DNA from: Chrysomallon squamiferum
Taxonomy: Eukaryota > Mollusca > Gastropoda > Neomphalida > Peltospiridae
Assembly (NCBI GenBank): GCA_012295275.1
Contig: CM022668.1
Location: forward strand, 3,361,383-3,425,382
DNA length: 64,000 bases
Reading direction: 5' to 3'
Shown here: in pieces, positions 40,207-53,081 of the stretch
Numbering within the stretch: the first letter of the stretch is position 1
How the letters are laid out: each line of letters opens with the position of its first letter
Program-made: the position numbers and the translations under genes
Notes under the pieces: model-generated
Told to the model about the DNA's origin: nothing
The model's database searches: none
Seen by the model: only the letters and a program-made list of their open reading frames with translations

Positions 40207-43035
40207 GAATGTGACTAAACTGTTCTTTTGGATCCAATAATAAATATGTACACCAGTAATGTATTGTTTGTTACAAGAACAAAACAGACACATTAAAAAA
40301 ATATGAGAAATTTATTCATTACCAGTACAGGTGAGAAGAAGTAAGTGATCACAAAATAATTGTTGGTCTTGTGATATAATGTAAATCTAATCTGAAAACT
40401 TAACATTGTGCTTTGCGTTAGTGTGAAATGTAAACACATTTTTAAACAAAGCAATGAATTATTTTGAATTTGTTTTTTTATTTATTGTTATTATTATTAT
40501 TATTATTATCATTATTATTATTTAGGTTGATGTTATAGGCAGATGTAAAAATTAATACTTAGTTAATTAAAAGACTGTTAAAACAAGGAGGTGATTTTAT
40601 TTTGTTATTTTTTTAAAATTGTGTTACCTGCTCAGGATATGATTTTGACATGTCAACATCAATAGTTTTGAACAGAAATTTACTATTTCACATAATCTGT
40701 AAAATGTATTTAATTAAGTTATTTCTGTTCATTTTACTCTTTCTTTTTTTTATTCCATAAAAGGAATCTTTCTACATACAGAGTGAAATTTTGGAAGTTT
40801 TATATGCCAAAATAAGATTTAGGAAAATAATCTTTGAAATAAGTCTTGGTAACACACTTAGTATAGTTTAAATTATAAATTTGAATCAAAAGAAGTTTTG
40901 CTTTTCTTTGTTTAGTGTATTTTCAGTGATAGAAATCTTTGAAAAAAATTATAAAAGGGAATTTAAAAATGAATTTCCAATGTAAAAGTTGTATTCCAGT
41001 TTTATTTTATTCAAACTTTATGATTTTATTTGTAGTGATATATTACACTGTATAAATGTTCGAGTATTATAAAATCTTAGATTTTCAAATTGTTATTACT
41101 GTATAGATAAACTTAAGTTACAACAGTATTTTTAACTGTTATGCTGGAATGAAGCATGTGAATTTCATAATACGATAAAACATTTATTTTATGGCTTATT
41201 TGAAAATTATACTCTAAAACTGAGTATGAATTTAGAAACATCTGGTATTTTTGTGATCAGAATTCTTTTTGATGTTTTAGGTTCAGAGTATGAGGTGTTG
41301 ACTAACTTCAGCTTACTACTGTCAACATCCACATTAATATGTACCTAGTATATCATGGAACTTGACATTAAAAGCTGGATTTCCAGTCACAGAAAGATCT
41401 CATATTCTAATATATACCACAGCATTACAGATTAGTTGAACTAGTAAAACTTTATTAAAAGTAATTTTAATAATGTTTGTTATTTTTTCATGACTGGCAG
41501 AAATATTAATATATCCTTATTATTATTATTATTTAGATAAATTAAACTTGATTATTAGAAAAATGAATAATGTTTTATTTCTTAAAGATATGTTTCTTAA
41601 CAGGTTTTTAAAAATTGTACAAGTTACAAGTATACCATTAACAAATATTAAAATACTAATATTTGCTGATAATGCTATTCTTGTATGCTTTTCATTTAAC
41701 TACTATCTTTTCAATATTGATTTGTCTGAAACTAGATTGAAAGATGCATTTTAATTTTATAAATTAACTTCATTTTTAAAATTCTTATTTAATTTTACTT
41801 AATATTTATAAAGAAGAAAGATAAACTACCTTGATCATACATGTTACAGTATAAATATTAATAGTGAATTTTGAACTTTAATACTATTTATTTTTGGTGG
41901 ATAGTTTATATACACTTAAGAAATGTACAGTGTTGTTTACAAATTTATACCAGGCAATTGAAAAAAGAAAGAAAAATGTTTTCATATTTGGAACTAAATA
42001 TAAATACAGTTACTTATTTAAGATACAAGAAAACGGGATTTATCATGTCACATATTTAAAATAAATAAATAAATAAAAAAATAATTTATAATTTAACATA
42101 AGCAACTAGTTTAATATACAATAGGACAGACTTCAGCAAAAGGTATTTAAAAACTGAAATTTAATAAAAACTTTCACTGTCTAGAAATTTACTTCCAGCA
42201 GTGTTTTTCATTTCTTCATGAGCAATATCAGTAAAAAAAAATTATATTTGTTTTTATTATTTGTGATTTTAACTGTTTTGTTGCAGGTTATATATATATT
42301 ATTATTTTTATTTTTTATTATTTATTTAGTTATTTTTGATTTTATTGTTTTTATATATATATATTGCTTATTTTATGAAGTACATGTTTTGTTATTTTAA
42401 ACTTTGGTTGTGTACAATGTTCTTCATTTCTTTGTAAATAATTTAGCATTTTGATCTTTATGCATGGCATTTTACTGGATATTTGCACCATCTTCTAACA
42501 TAATAAATTAATATTTGCCCACTCAGACTTCTTTTTCTAGAAATATTATTATTATGAGCTATACATTATTTATATGTAATAAAACAGATAAATTATTTAA
42601 ACAAAGTATTTTCATAACAGATTTAATTGCTTTGGTTTCTTTTTCAATTCAGCAGCATGTGTAAAGATACATCAACTAAACATACTTGAAAATGTTTTTA
42701 GTAAATGTTTTTTTTTTTTTTTTTTTTTTTTTAACAGAAATTAACTGAGGTACAGTCATAATTTGTTATAAAACGAACTCCTCTGATCTGTAGTATTTGT
42801 TACATTAACAGTTGTTTTAATATGGCCATTTTACTGGTTAGTAAATTTAAACAATTTAGTCTTTAAATAGTCAAAAATAAATAAGACATTTAATATGCTA
42901 ATTTCTTCAGAACTGTTGTTATAAGTTCAATTTGAGCCCCTTTTTTTATTATTATTGTCTAAATTTTGCTGAAATTGCTCAAAGTTGGAATTTTTAAGGT
43001 TTTATATTTTATTTATTACTCAAGATGTTTTTTCA

Positions 43036-43099
<64 letters not shown>

Positions 43100-43500
43100 C
43101 ATATTATATTTGAACAAAGATCTTTGCTTGCAGTTGTATTAGTTCATAGTTTGAAATTTATCCCTTGACAAACAACAAATACAACAAAAAATTGTCAGAA
43201 TAATCAGTATGGTTTCGATTATGTTGCTATGCTACTGTAAATAGGTGGGTTTTTTTTTTGTTTTTTTTTTTTTTTCGTTTTCTTTAATTATTTCTCTCTC
43301 CTCGTTTCTCCTTTCTATTGAATCTTTGTTACATACCATTAAATAAAGGTTGGAATAATATCTCACCGTCTGCTATTTTTTATTCTTGACACAAAAATTA
43401 TATTTTGTAAATTACTATTAAAAAATATTTTGGGTAGCTGTAATTTTATTAAATGTATATATCATTTTAACAGAAGTAAAAATATTTATATTTTTACGTT
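40207..43500. other. intergenic, RNF115/126 3' UTR and AT-rich spacer
   Basis: AATAAA at 40239 probably ends the shortest RNF115/126 transcript. No further gene was seen; T-rich runs at 42710-42732 and 43250-43276. Confidence 0.5.
43036..43094. repeat. compound (GT)n(AT)n microsatellite
   Basis: GT tract to 43056 passing directly into an AT tract to 43094. Confidence 0.97.
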
Positions 43501-43521
43501 ACGGCATTATTTAACATCCAT

Positions 43522-43623
43522 TGACGTCAGCGAACGAAACTACATTACGTCATGCAAAAAGTCATGAACATCGTAATTTTCAGAAGTTTGTTGTATTGAA
43601 GAACGAAGTCACAATGAAAGGAG
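43522..43623 (+). promoter_or_regulatory. CRE-containing promoter and probable 5' exon of the secreted coiled-coil gene
   Basis: A full CRE TGACGTCA at 43522-43529 and a second site TTACGTCA at 43545-43552 precede ATGAAAGGAG|GTAAGTA, a strong donor at 43624. Splicing to the acceptor before 45182 would make the ATG at 43614 an upstream ORF of 15 codons. It overlaps the main ATG in another frame. An unseen middle exon could change this. Confidence 0.4.
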
Positions 43624-45212
43624 GTAAGTATGCTCTTGTTTTGTCTTTAACGACCTTTAAATATGAACATACATCGTTAGACTTACTATCGACAGTGACA
43701 GAATAATTCAATTAATAAATTGTGATTTCAGACAAGCAATGCAAGAACGTTGTATGGGTTAACTTCCAAGCTTAAGTAATACTATAGGTATGTCAGAAAG
43801 AAAAAAAAAAATAGAAGAAAAATTAAAAAATAATAATAATAAAAAGACCTTTAAAATGGTACCAAGATATTTTTGATACGTCAATTATTGTGTTAGGATT
43901 TTTCATTTGAATAAAAAAATAAGGCGTTTTCTTTTTATTTTTTCTCTTTCTTTTTCTTTTCTTTTCTTTTTAAAATTTGTTTTTAAACTTTCTTAAAGGG
44001 AAAAGAGAGCCCATTTTCTGGTAAACTGATAGTTAAAGTAATCTTAATTGTCTAAGGATGAAAATAATCAAAAAACAGCTCGATGTAAATTAATGTGTAA
44101 AAATACAGGACAACACACGATCGCTCGTTTGCACACATATACAACATACAAGTAGCAGTGCTAATGTATTTCTTTTATATATTATTATTATTGTCAAGCA
44201 AAGATGTATTTTATATGAATCGAAAGACATGAAAAAACAACACAGAAAAAGTTTGAAGATACTTGAATTTTTTTACAAAGATATCGCATTTCAAAGTAGA
44301 TAAAAATCCAGACTCCAAATGTAGGTATTACGTTTTCAAAAAAAGAACCTTAAGTCACAAAACCTTACTTCAAAGGTAGCTTGGCACGATCTATTCAATG
44401 AAGTGTTCTCGTTATAAAGACCTTAAAAGAGGTAGACTTGCTGAATTAAATGTGTTTTTTTGCCTGTATAAATACTAGATCTTGCCTCGTAAGACTTGCT
44501 CGATTCAGATGGCTTATTAATTAAAAAAAAACACCAAAAAAAATCGAGATTATTTGTCAAACACAAGGCTGAATGTAAAAGAAGATAGATATTGCATTTT
44601 CCATTTAAAAAATCTTTAAGCTTAATCGACCTTTTCCGTTGATACGATTTTTATTTCTAACATTCACTTGTCATTTTTCCCTATTTCCTGATTCATTGCA
44701 ACTGACATGTAACTCACATGCATTAACGAAAATACTGTCAAGGTTTCGAAAACTGATCTTTTGGGTTTTGATACACATCTTTTTCGAAATGTTTTTCTCT
44801 AGAAAATTCGGCAAAGTGTGAACTACGTCAAGAAAATGTTTCTTTTATGGGTTTCTAAAGCTTCAGCCAATTAGTACAGTGCAAAAAATTGGTTACAGCG
44901 TTTTTAAATGTCAGGGGCCTCATTCTGGCATACCTATAAATAATAATATAATAAGCAAATTAAGTATAAATGCATGCTTTTTGGAAGATTAATCAAAGCG
45001 GTTTAGAAAACTTATTAAATCTTATATTGTGTATATATATTTGTTTCCCCGTATTTTTCTTTCATTTGATTACAATTATCAAATAATTATACAACTTACA
45101 CAAATATTAACATAATTTTCAGTTAAATAAGTTTAATGAAAAGTAATAAAACCTGATTACGTTGTTTGAATTTCTTTTTAGTTTTGGTATATCTAAAAAG
45201 AGGTTTTTCGAC

Positions 45213-46167
45213 ATGTTAACTGCCTCGATTTTTATGTCCGCCATCTTAAGTGCCGTTGCCATTGATGACACTTGTAAATACGAGTTCAACGTTCCAACTA
45301 AAGGTGGATGTGTCGTCCATACGAAAGAGATGGAGCTATCGTATCAGCAGATGAAATCTGATATCGCCAGTGGTCACGAGCGAACCAACCAGCTGGCCGA
45401 ATCTTTCACGAAAGAGATAGGAATTTTACACGAGAAAAGTGAAGATCACAAACAAAAACTAGAAAAGATGATCAAGGAAATAGAGGACATGGAGGGCACA
45501 CTGAAAGCTTTGCCTCAAATCACGCAAGAACTAGCTGAAGTGAGCAAGTCATTATCAGAAAACAAACGGAGGACACTGAAAATCCACCAGGATCACAAGA
45601 TGTTCAGTGATTACATAGATCAACTGAAGAAAGAAATGTCTAAGCAAGCGAGCAATATCTCCTCCCTTGCCACGGAAATGTCCGAGCACAGAATTGCTCT
45701 GATGTCGTACGGAGTGGCTATGGACAAGATGAAGTCACCAAATGAAAAGCCAGGAAGTCTTCGACAACAAATGAAGATGCTTAAAAATGAAGTGGCGAGA
45801 ACACGCGATCTTGTCACTGATCTCAGCGAAAAAGTACTCGCACTTCAAACCTCTGTTGAAAGTATCAAAGTGGCTCTCGCCTCACTGGGAAGACTTCCGA
45901 GTCTGGTCAAACGTCTGCAAGAACAGGTACATAACCTTCATGTGTTTGTGTATTTGTGCGTGTGTGTGTGTGTGTGTGTATGTGTGTGTGTGTGTTTGAG
46001 AAAGAGAGAGAGAGAGAGAATCTCAGTATAGAGTGTAATTTGTAATTGCAAGTCCCAGAGAAATTATAATTAAGATCTGCATACACACACAACTGTTATT
46101 ATTATAATAATTATAATTATTGTTGTTGTTGTTACAGATAAACATGAATCGATTTCGAAGACGTTGA
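45213..46167 (+). CDS. secreted coiled-coil protein with signal peptide, family not identified
   Basis: Two coding exons, 45213-45926 and 46138-46167, give 247 residues. I chose the ATG at 45213 because the 17 codons before it straddle a good acceptor (polypyrimidine tract and AG ending at 45181), and because the new start opens a classic signal peptide (MLTASIFMSAILSAVA). Mature residues begin IDDTCKYEFNVP and GGC, a short two-cysteine head. About 200 residues of charged heptad-rich sequence follow, predicted as long parallel coiled coil, with one N-glycosylation sequon (NIS). Exon 1 ends LQEQ at donor GTACAT; exon 2 adds INMNRFRRR and stops. If unspliced, the frame runs into a GT microsatellite and encodes Cys-Val repeats, which is unlikely to be the real end. 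The head (C-Y-x-F-x-V-P then C) recalls N-terminal heads of fibrinogen-related, angiopoietin-like and olfactomedin-like secreted proteins, but no globular domain follows. Function unknown; AATAAA at 46519. Confidence 0.7.
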
Positions 46168-47244
46168 TGATATATCAGCAAAGCAATGGGATAGCTGGAC
46201 CCATTTAAATAGCGTGTGACAGAAGATGATTCACTTCTCTTTAGAATAATCGTGTTTTGTGCAGTTATTCACAAAATCAGTGACTTCTAACAGTATTACT
46301 AAACAGACTTCTCATTTGCAGTACTTTTTATATTGAATATATTTTATCTTGTCATTTCTTTTTCTTTATGAAAGTCTTTAAAGAATGTATTTTTCGCTGA
46401 GTGTATCGAAGGAGAATCAGGAAATAAGAATTTGCGCTAGCAGGGGTTTCACTATTTAGATTCCCTTTAGATCCTAGCTATCTGAAACATAATTTTTAAT
46501 GCAAAATTTATATCGGGCAATAAAAATTACATCTGTAATGTATTTGTTACAAACTTTTGTGTTTATACTTTATTAAAATACAAGTGGTGCTAACAGTTTC
46601 AGTCACGATCAGTTATTTATAATATTTTTTTTGCAGTATTTTTTAAAACTCGGTGAAATTCTTACGACTTGTGATTTGATAGAAGAATTAGAATAAATTT
46701 CCGATGCAGTTGGTGAATAGCTGTTGAGACAAACTGAAAGTACTAATACTCCAGAGGTTACACAGAACTGATTAAGATTTGTAAGGTGTGTATTCTTCTA
46801 GGGACATTTGTGGCCCTCTGTCACGGAGCCCAGCGCTTAAGAAGTTTTAGCTTTCAAGTGCTAATGATATTAAATATGGCTTGTTTTTTGTCTAGGGACT
46901 GCGCCTTTGGTGGCCCCACTGACTGTGTAATTACGAAAATGTGACGATTGGATATAACAGATATATATACTTACAGGTCAGTGGTAACTTCTGACTTCGG
47001 TAATTTCGGACTGGTAATCTCGGCCCCCTTTTAAATTGATGGAGATCTTGATTTAGAATGATTTCCTACTCCCTAGATGGCAGCACTGATGCTTGCGTGT
47101 AAAAAAACCTTTGTAAAGTTGAGCGATTTGGAACTGTTCTGACATACACGGGTCTGTCTCGGTCTCATTAATTAAGTTTGGCTTTAATGATTATTATTGA
47201 GTTAATAGTAATAACGGTATTAGCCAAGCAGTATGCATCTAGAC

Positions 47245-47681
47245 CAGACTTGGGCATTTTACGGCCCATTGCTTGACTCTGACCGGCCCGTTTAAGGTTA
47301 ATTGGGAATTACAAAATAAACATATTTTCTAATTTCACATCATGCATGGACTAAAGGTGCATTTCTTTTATTTTGAAGGTGCTTTTTTATTCACTTACAA
47401 AATGACGCAATAGGTAAATCAAGACGTGCGCGTGATTGAATCTTTGTCACAAGGAGGTCGCAATACGACTTTAGCCCTCAAAATGTCCTCTCAAAATGGA
47501 CTGCTAAGTATTTATTTACTGAACTCGGAGGTAAAGCGGCGTGTTTAGTTTGCGGAGAGCAGATCGACATGTTTCATACAATTAATATTATGCAGACCTG
47601 AGTTGAGCCTTCTGGCCCGGCCCTCCACAATGTTTTCTGTTTTTCATGTGGCCCCATGGACAAAATAATTGCCCACCCCTG
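47245..47681 (+). mobile_element. internally deleted hAT DNA transposon with perfect 8-bp TSD
   Basis: The 437-bp element runs from CAGACTTGGGCA to TGCCCACCCCTG; the two ends are imperfect terminal inverted repeats (CAGacTTGGGCA versus CAGGGGTGGGCA). It is flanked by identical 8-bp direct repeats ATCTAGAC at 47237-47244 and 47682-47689, the target-site duplication length of hAT elements. Inside, about 47490-47572, a short frame reads YLFTELGGKAACLVCGEQID, resembling the BED-type zinc finger at the start of hAT transposases (as in the GTF2IRD2/ZBED-like group). The rest of the transposase is absent, so this is a non-autonomous deletion derivative. Confidence 0.85.
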
Positions 47682-48984
47682 ATCTAGACTGTAAAATATA
47701 AATGTTGTTGGATTTAATAAAGTCGGAATATATAGTATAAACCGTGTTATTTGGCGTGAATGAGCATGTGGGTGAAACACTTACATACATTCACATTTAA
47801 TAAAGACGGAATATATAGTGGTTATTATGCAGGTAGCCGTAATTTTTTGCATATACTACAGATATAAACTATATATAATATCAAGTATCGACTATGAACA
47901 CCAAAACAAAACACAATATTTATATTACAAAGATAATTATTTATTTTACATATATATTCTTATTATTTAGTGGTTGACGACGTGTAGTGGTGTTAAATAA
48001 AATACTATAATTCTTAATTCTTTTAATTTTCCCTACCGGGATAATGTTAGAAATATATATAACTCTCTATGGAGCAAATACAGGTTACATCGAATTGATC
48101 AACAAATCAAACAGAGCATACAGAAACAGGATAACTATTTGTCCCTGCTTCCGACTTACTCAAAGATAACGCAAAATATATTTACCAACATAATTGCTTA
48201 ATAATGGCCGCCAACTCCTCAGCCCCAACCATGTCTTCTCTTTGTTCTCTGTGGTCGCTCCCATCTCTGGGCTCTTGTCTTTACTTAAATAAACACGTCG
48301 CGGATTTCCCTGAAGTCAGCAGAGCGTAGCTGACAAAAATTCCTTTTGTCTCTCGTTAATGATCGTTAATTGTTAGGTGATTCCAGTAATTGGATTACTG
48401 TTAACTAACAGCAGATCTTTAATTAATACATACTGTTAGGAATATTTGCAGAAATGAATGGTTAACATACTTACTTTAATGATGCATACATGTCAATTGC
48501 GAGATGTTAAACTGTCTTAAAGTACTTAGTAAGCTATTTAGGTAAACAGTAAATATGTTAAACCGACATTTTCAAAAACTGTACCTTAGTAGTACAACAA
48601 TATAAAATATTATAATAAGTAATAAAATAGCAACCACGAATTCTACAAGTAGGTATAAACTAAATTGCAGTCCGTAATTGCAATTGGTATATTAAATAAG
48701 TTAGGACCAATTTGCTAAGTTAAAGAAACACAGAAAACAGTACAGCTAAATATCGCTAAGAACACTTTCCACAGCTTGAACGGGGCCCTATTAGGGTATG
48801 CTTAAGGATCCTACTACGTAAGATAAAAAACGATATTTCTTCAACCACACTAGCCATGGATATGACATAAAGAATATAGTTAAATCGCTCAGTTCATGTA
48901 CAGAGCGGCTTTTCAAGGATCCCTGGAAACAGAGGAATGATAAATGGTTGTTTGTCCTGCCAAATTTTGACTGTAATAATTGCA

Positions 48985-49235
48985 TTGTTATAGTTGTAGT
49001 TGAAATTGTAGGAATAGTAGTTGTTGTTGTAATTGTGGTTGTCATTGTAGACGTACTAGTTGTATTTGAAACTGATGTTGAAGTTATAGTAGCAGTTGTA
49101 CTAGTAGCTGTAATAATCCTAGTTCTAGTTTTTGTAGTAGTAGTAGTTGTGGTTGTGGTAGTAGTTGTAGTTGTGGTACTTGTGATAGTTGAAGCTGCAA
49201 GGGTTGTAGTTGAAGTTTTGAGTTGATGATGAAGT
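48985..49235. repeat. degenerate GTTGTA/GTAGTT repeat array
   Basis: About 250 bp of imperfect GTTGTAGTTGTGGTA-type trinucleotide-based repeats. Long chance ORFs on both strands (poly-Val, poly-Thr) come from this and are not genes. Confidence 0.9.
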
Positions 49236-50812
49236 AGCAGCAGTAGTTGTGTGATATGAATGAAAGGCTTTTGTGTTTTGGAAATGACTGTATTCATGTT
49301 TTAGAATTATTTTGAGATGTAAAAGAAACTTTTCTTCATTTCACAATTACAGCTAAATTAATAGAATAAATTTTCTTGTTTCAAAAGAAACAGTTTCTTT
49401 ACTTCACTTGTTGTATATGTTATTATTAATGATACTCTTAAATTAACGCAAACCTTTAATTTTGTTTTAGTATCAATTTAGTCGTCTGAAAACGTGAATA
49501 CGTTTTCATTTTTCATCTCGAAAATATGAATAAACGTTACAGGTTTTAGAAATTGTTTAAATCGTTTAATATTATTCTGAGACATGAAGAAAATTCATTA
49601 TTATTATCATTCTCAAGTGGATTGAAACGTTTAATTTTATTTCATTATTAATTTATTCTTATAAAAACTGGAAGCATTTTTCATTTTCGTTTTCTGATAG
49701 GAATAAAATAGCTATAGATTTTATTGTCTAATATGTTTTTAAATTATTTTCAGTTAGGAAATAAAAGTTCAAAATATATATAAATAAAGAGACATGTATC
49801 TGATGACCAAATGATGGGTCGCTAAGAAAATGTGAAAAAATCCTGTCTTCTTCTGTGATGTAGTCGCTTCATCTTTGTGCTCAAATTTTCTTCTTTCACC
49901 TTGTTAAAACAAATGAAGAAAAATCTGTAATTCATTCTAAAAATGTTTAATCGAAATGCAAAATGAATTCATTTATTTTAATTATTATTATTATTATCCT
50001 TTCATAGATAGAAATATTTAATTTTATTTTATCATTAGTTTATTCTTCTGAAAATGTAAAGGTGGTATGAATATAGAGGTCGTAGCGTTTGGAAGAAAAC
50101 TCACCTAATTACAGTTAAATTAATACTTACCTCATTTCAAACGAAATTTACTGTGCCTTCATTTTTTACTTTCTTCAACTACAGATTATAAAACAGAAAA
50201 TCCATGTGTAGACATCAGTGCAATGAATCTGACGATTACTTTAAATCTTTGAATCATTCTGAGAAATGACAGAAAATGTATTATTATATTATCATTATTA
50301 CTATCATTATCATCATCATCATCATTATCATTAATGGTAGTAGTTGTAGAAGTGGATTAATGTTTAATTTTGTTTTATTATTAATGTATTCTGTAAACTT
50401 AAGGGCTGTAGTATTTTTTGTATTATTATTATTTTTTTTTTTTTCCATTTGAGTGATATGAATACAAATGACATAGATTTTGGAAATTATTGTTAAAACT
50501 ATTCAATTTATTTTAAGATAAGAAAGAAAATGTCTGTTTTGACACAAACGCAAAAAATCCGATGGCTAAGTTTAAATTCATTTATTTTGGATTTTAATAT
50601 TATTATTTAACAAACACAAATAATACATTTTTGTTTATTACTAATTTATTCATCTCAAAGCTTGAACACATTTTTCTTTACGTCTTAAGTGATGTATATT
50701 ACAAGGTTATAGATTTTGGAAATTATTTAAATTTCGCAATGAAACGTGAACGAACCGTGTTCCAGCCTCCTGTTAAAACAAGAGAAAATCAGTTCATTTA
50801 TTGAAATTATTA

Positions 50813-50813
50813 T

Positions 50814-50855
<42 letters not shown>

Positions 50856-50856
50856 A

Positions 50857-50895
<39 letters not shown>
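50813..50895. repeat. compound (TAC)n(ATT)n microsatellite
   Basis: TAC units to 50855 followed by ATT units. Confidence 0.97.
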
Positions 50896-50897
<2 letters not shown>

Positions 50898-51325
50898 GTT
50901 AAATCAAACAATTAATTTTAATTTGGATTATTAATTTATTCTTCTAAAAACGTGAAGGTGTTTTTTTTATCATTTACGTTGAAATGAATAAGTCTTTTAA
51001 AATTATTTTGAGATATAAAAGAAAATGATCTTGATATCACAATTACAGTTTCAAACTTAACTCATTGTGTCTCTCTCTGTCTTCATTCTTTTACCGTCTT
51101 CACGTGCGGATTATAAAATAATCATTTATATATAACTCGTCTCGAAGCACCAGCCTCAAGCTCAGTCTTTGTATCGACGGCATCAGCCGCTTAACCAAGT
51201 GCGACATGTTGCTAAAGAAACTCAAATAGAAGTAATCATTTGTTTTGATAATGAAACACAATTGAACACAATAAAATATTGATTTTTAATGACTAAGTGG
51301 TACTGATTTTTTGGAATAAAAGGTA

Positions 51326-51707
51326 ACATATGATGGTGAAAGAAAGCCATATCTGAATTTGATAAGATTGGGGAACGATTGGAAACTGATTTTTGTTTCG
51401 AGTGTAACTTAATTCCGCGCACTGTACAGTGTCCAAAGTGCATTACCGAATTTTTGACATTGTACGATATCAAACGGAAGGACAGGCGACTGAAAGATGT
51501 TATAATAAAGCGTCGTGCCGCGGAAAACCGAATTAAGTCCAACTTCTGATGGGTACATGGTTCGAGAATTCCGATATATCCCATCGTCGGCTTATTCGGC
51601 ACATCAAAAAAACAACAACAACATTATAAGCCAACCGTAGAGGAAACTTCAATAATCTTCAGTGACAGTGACAGCGACTCGGATGATCAGAAGATTAGAA
51701 GACTCTA
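51326..51707 (+). pseudogene. transposase-like fragment with four-Cys zinc ribbon and acidic tail (IS1595/Merlin-like?)
   Basis: One frame from about 51336 to the TAA near 51705 is interrupted by a single TGA. It reads a C-x2-C-x8-C-x2-C cluster (CFECNLIPRTVQCPKC), a basic segment (KRKDRRLKDVIIKRRA), then after the stop WVHGSRIPIYPIVGL, and finally SDSDSDSDDQKIRRL. The zinc ribbon followed by a GSRIPI-type block recalls the N-terminus of animal IS1595/Merlin-type transposases, but the DDE catalytic part is absent and I cannot confirm the family. It is followed by a long T run. Confidence 0.35.
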
Positions 51708-53040
51708 ACCTAATCCTAGAATTTATCCTAACCCCTTTTTTTTTTTTTTTTTTTTTGTAGTTTGTAGTTTTGCCTCTCTCACCTTTGTTTTCTTTGCCTT
51801 TTCTTCCTCTTTTTCTCTGCCAACTCTTCTTCATACCTCTTGAGACTTGAGTTTGACAACATACCCCACCAGATGGACAGTGGACTTTCAGTTGTTTCAA
51901 AAAACTTAAATAATACTCGAAATGGACTATATCAATGCCATAACTATTGCTTTCACCAACAAATATAGGGGCCAGATATACCCCATCCATGGGGGCCAAA
52001 ATTGCCCCAAGTGATGGAATAAAATAAAACACAGATTTCTTCCCTAATTATCACATATTAATCAAACTTTCTTCTGCTGAACTTAATAACTGTTATAACT
52101 TATCACTATATAGGACTAAAAAAATAGCACTCACTTTTGTAACCTCTAAACGAACTTTTTTTTACAACCTTGTTTTTTTCACTACTTTCATGGCCACTAT
52201 ACTTTACATGTAAATGGCTGATTACCTACATCCTTTGTTCTAATGACAGATAGGAAGGTTCTATTTATATCAACAAAGTTCCAGAAATCTGGACAGAGCA
52301 GTATAGCGGCTGCAAGTCATAATATACCTCGGGGGGCCAGAATTACTGCTCCTTGCCCTTCATGTATTTATAAAGAAAATAACGTATTTTATTTAAATTC
52401 TTCTTGTTAGAACTGATGGAACGTTCGGAACTCTTGCTTTAGTTTTTGCTAATTGCTTGAAAATACAATTCTGATAGAAGCTATTTTACTGACAAACATA
52501 AATAATAAAATACCAATTTTTTAACAACATAATGTCGATGAAAGCCACCAAAAAGGCGTGTCCCATGACGCTTATGTGACCAACCCGACAAATGTTTTCA
52601 TCGAACGTCTTATCAGGTTACTATGTTATTATTGTTATAATGTTTCGTTTTTGAAAGAAGTTATTTTCATTGAAGACATTTTAAAATGCACAATTTAATT
52701 AAATCTGTGTTTGTTATTAATGTAACATTTCGTGTTTGATTACAAAAAATAACATCGAGAGAAGATTCGATTGTCTCGTTTCGCCCGTGCAGTAACACAT
52801 AAACTCGTTTTACGTCGGATTTGTGACATGCTGACCTATTATCGGAGGTAAATTAGTTAAGACAGTATTTACGAAGATAACACCATAAACGTTGATAATA
52901 ATATCAGTTCTAATCATTTCTGTGTATCGACTATAGTGTTCTAATTACGCTTACTTTTATTATTAGTGCAGGAGTTTTTACTGATCAATTTTCTTTTGTT
53001 TCTATAATGATTTTATGTCTATTTTATACACAACAAACAC

Positions 53041-53044
<4 letters not shown>

Positions 53045-53080
<36 letters not shown>

Positions 53081-53081
53081 G
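53045..53081. repeat. (AAT)n microsatellite
   Basis: About 37-bp AAT tract. Confidence 0.95.

Larger units (their letters stand above)
47690..51320. other. non-coding stretch with a possible solo LTR
   Basis: 48045-48410 begins TGTTAG and ends CTAACA, is less AT-rich inside and carries AATAAA near 48290. This resembles a solo LTR, but no target duplication flanks it. The rest is simple repeats and AT-rich spacer. Confidence 0.3.

Noticed and set aside
45927-46031. Read-through of the coiled-coil ORF into Cys-Val repeats
   Set aside because: The extension is simply a GT/GA microsatellite translated; a good donor at 45927 and an in-phase acceptor at 46137 explain the gene better.
48791-49297. 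168-codon Thr-rich minus ORF and 92-codon Val-rich plus ORF
   Set aside because: Both are translations of the degenerate GTTGTA repeat array, with no coding signature.
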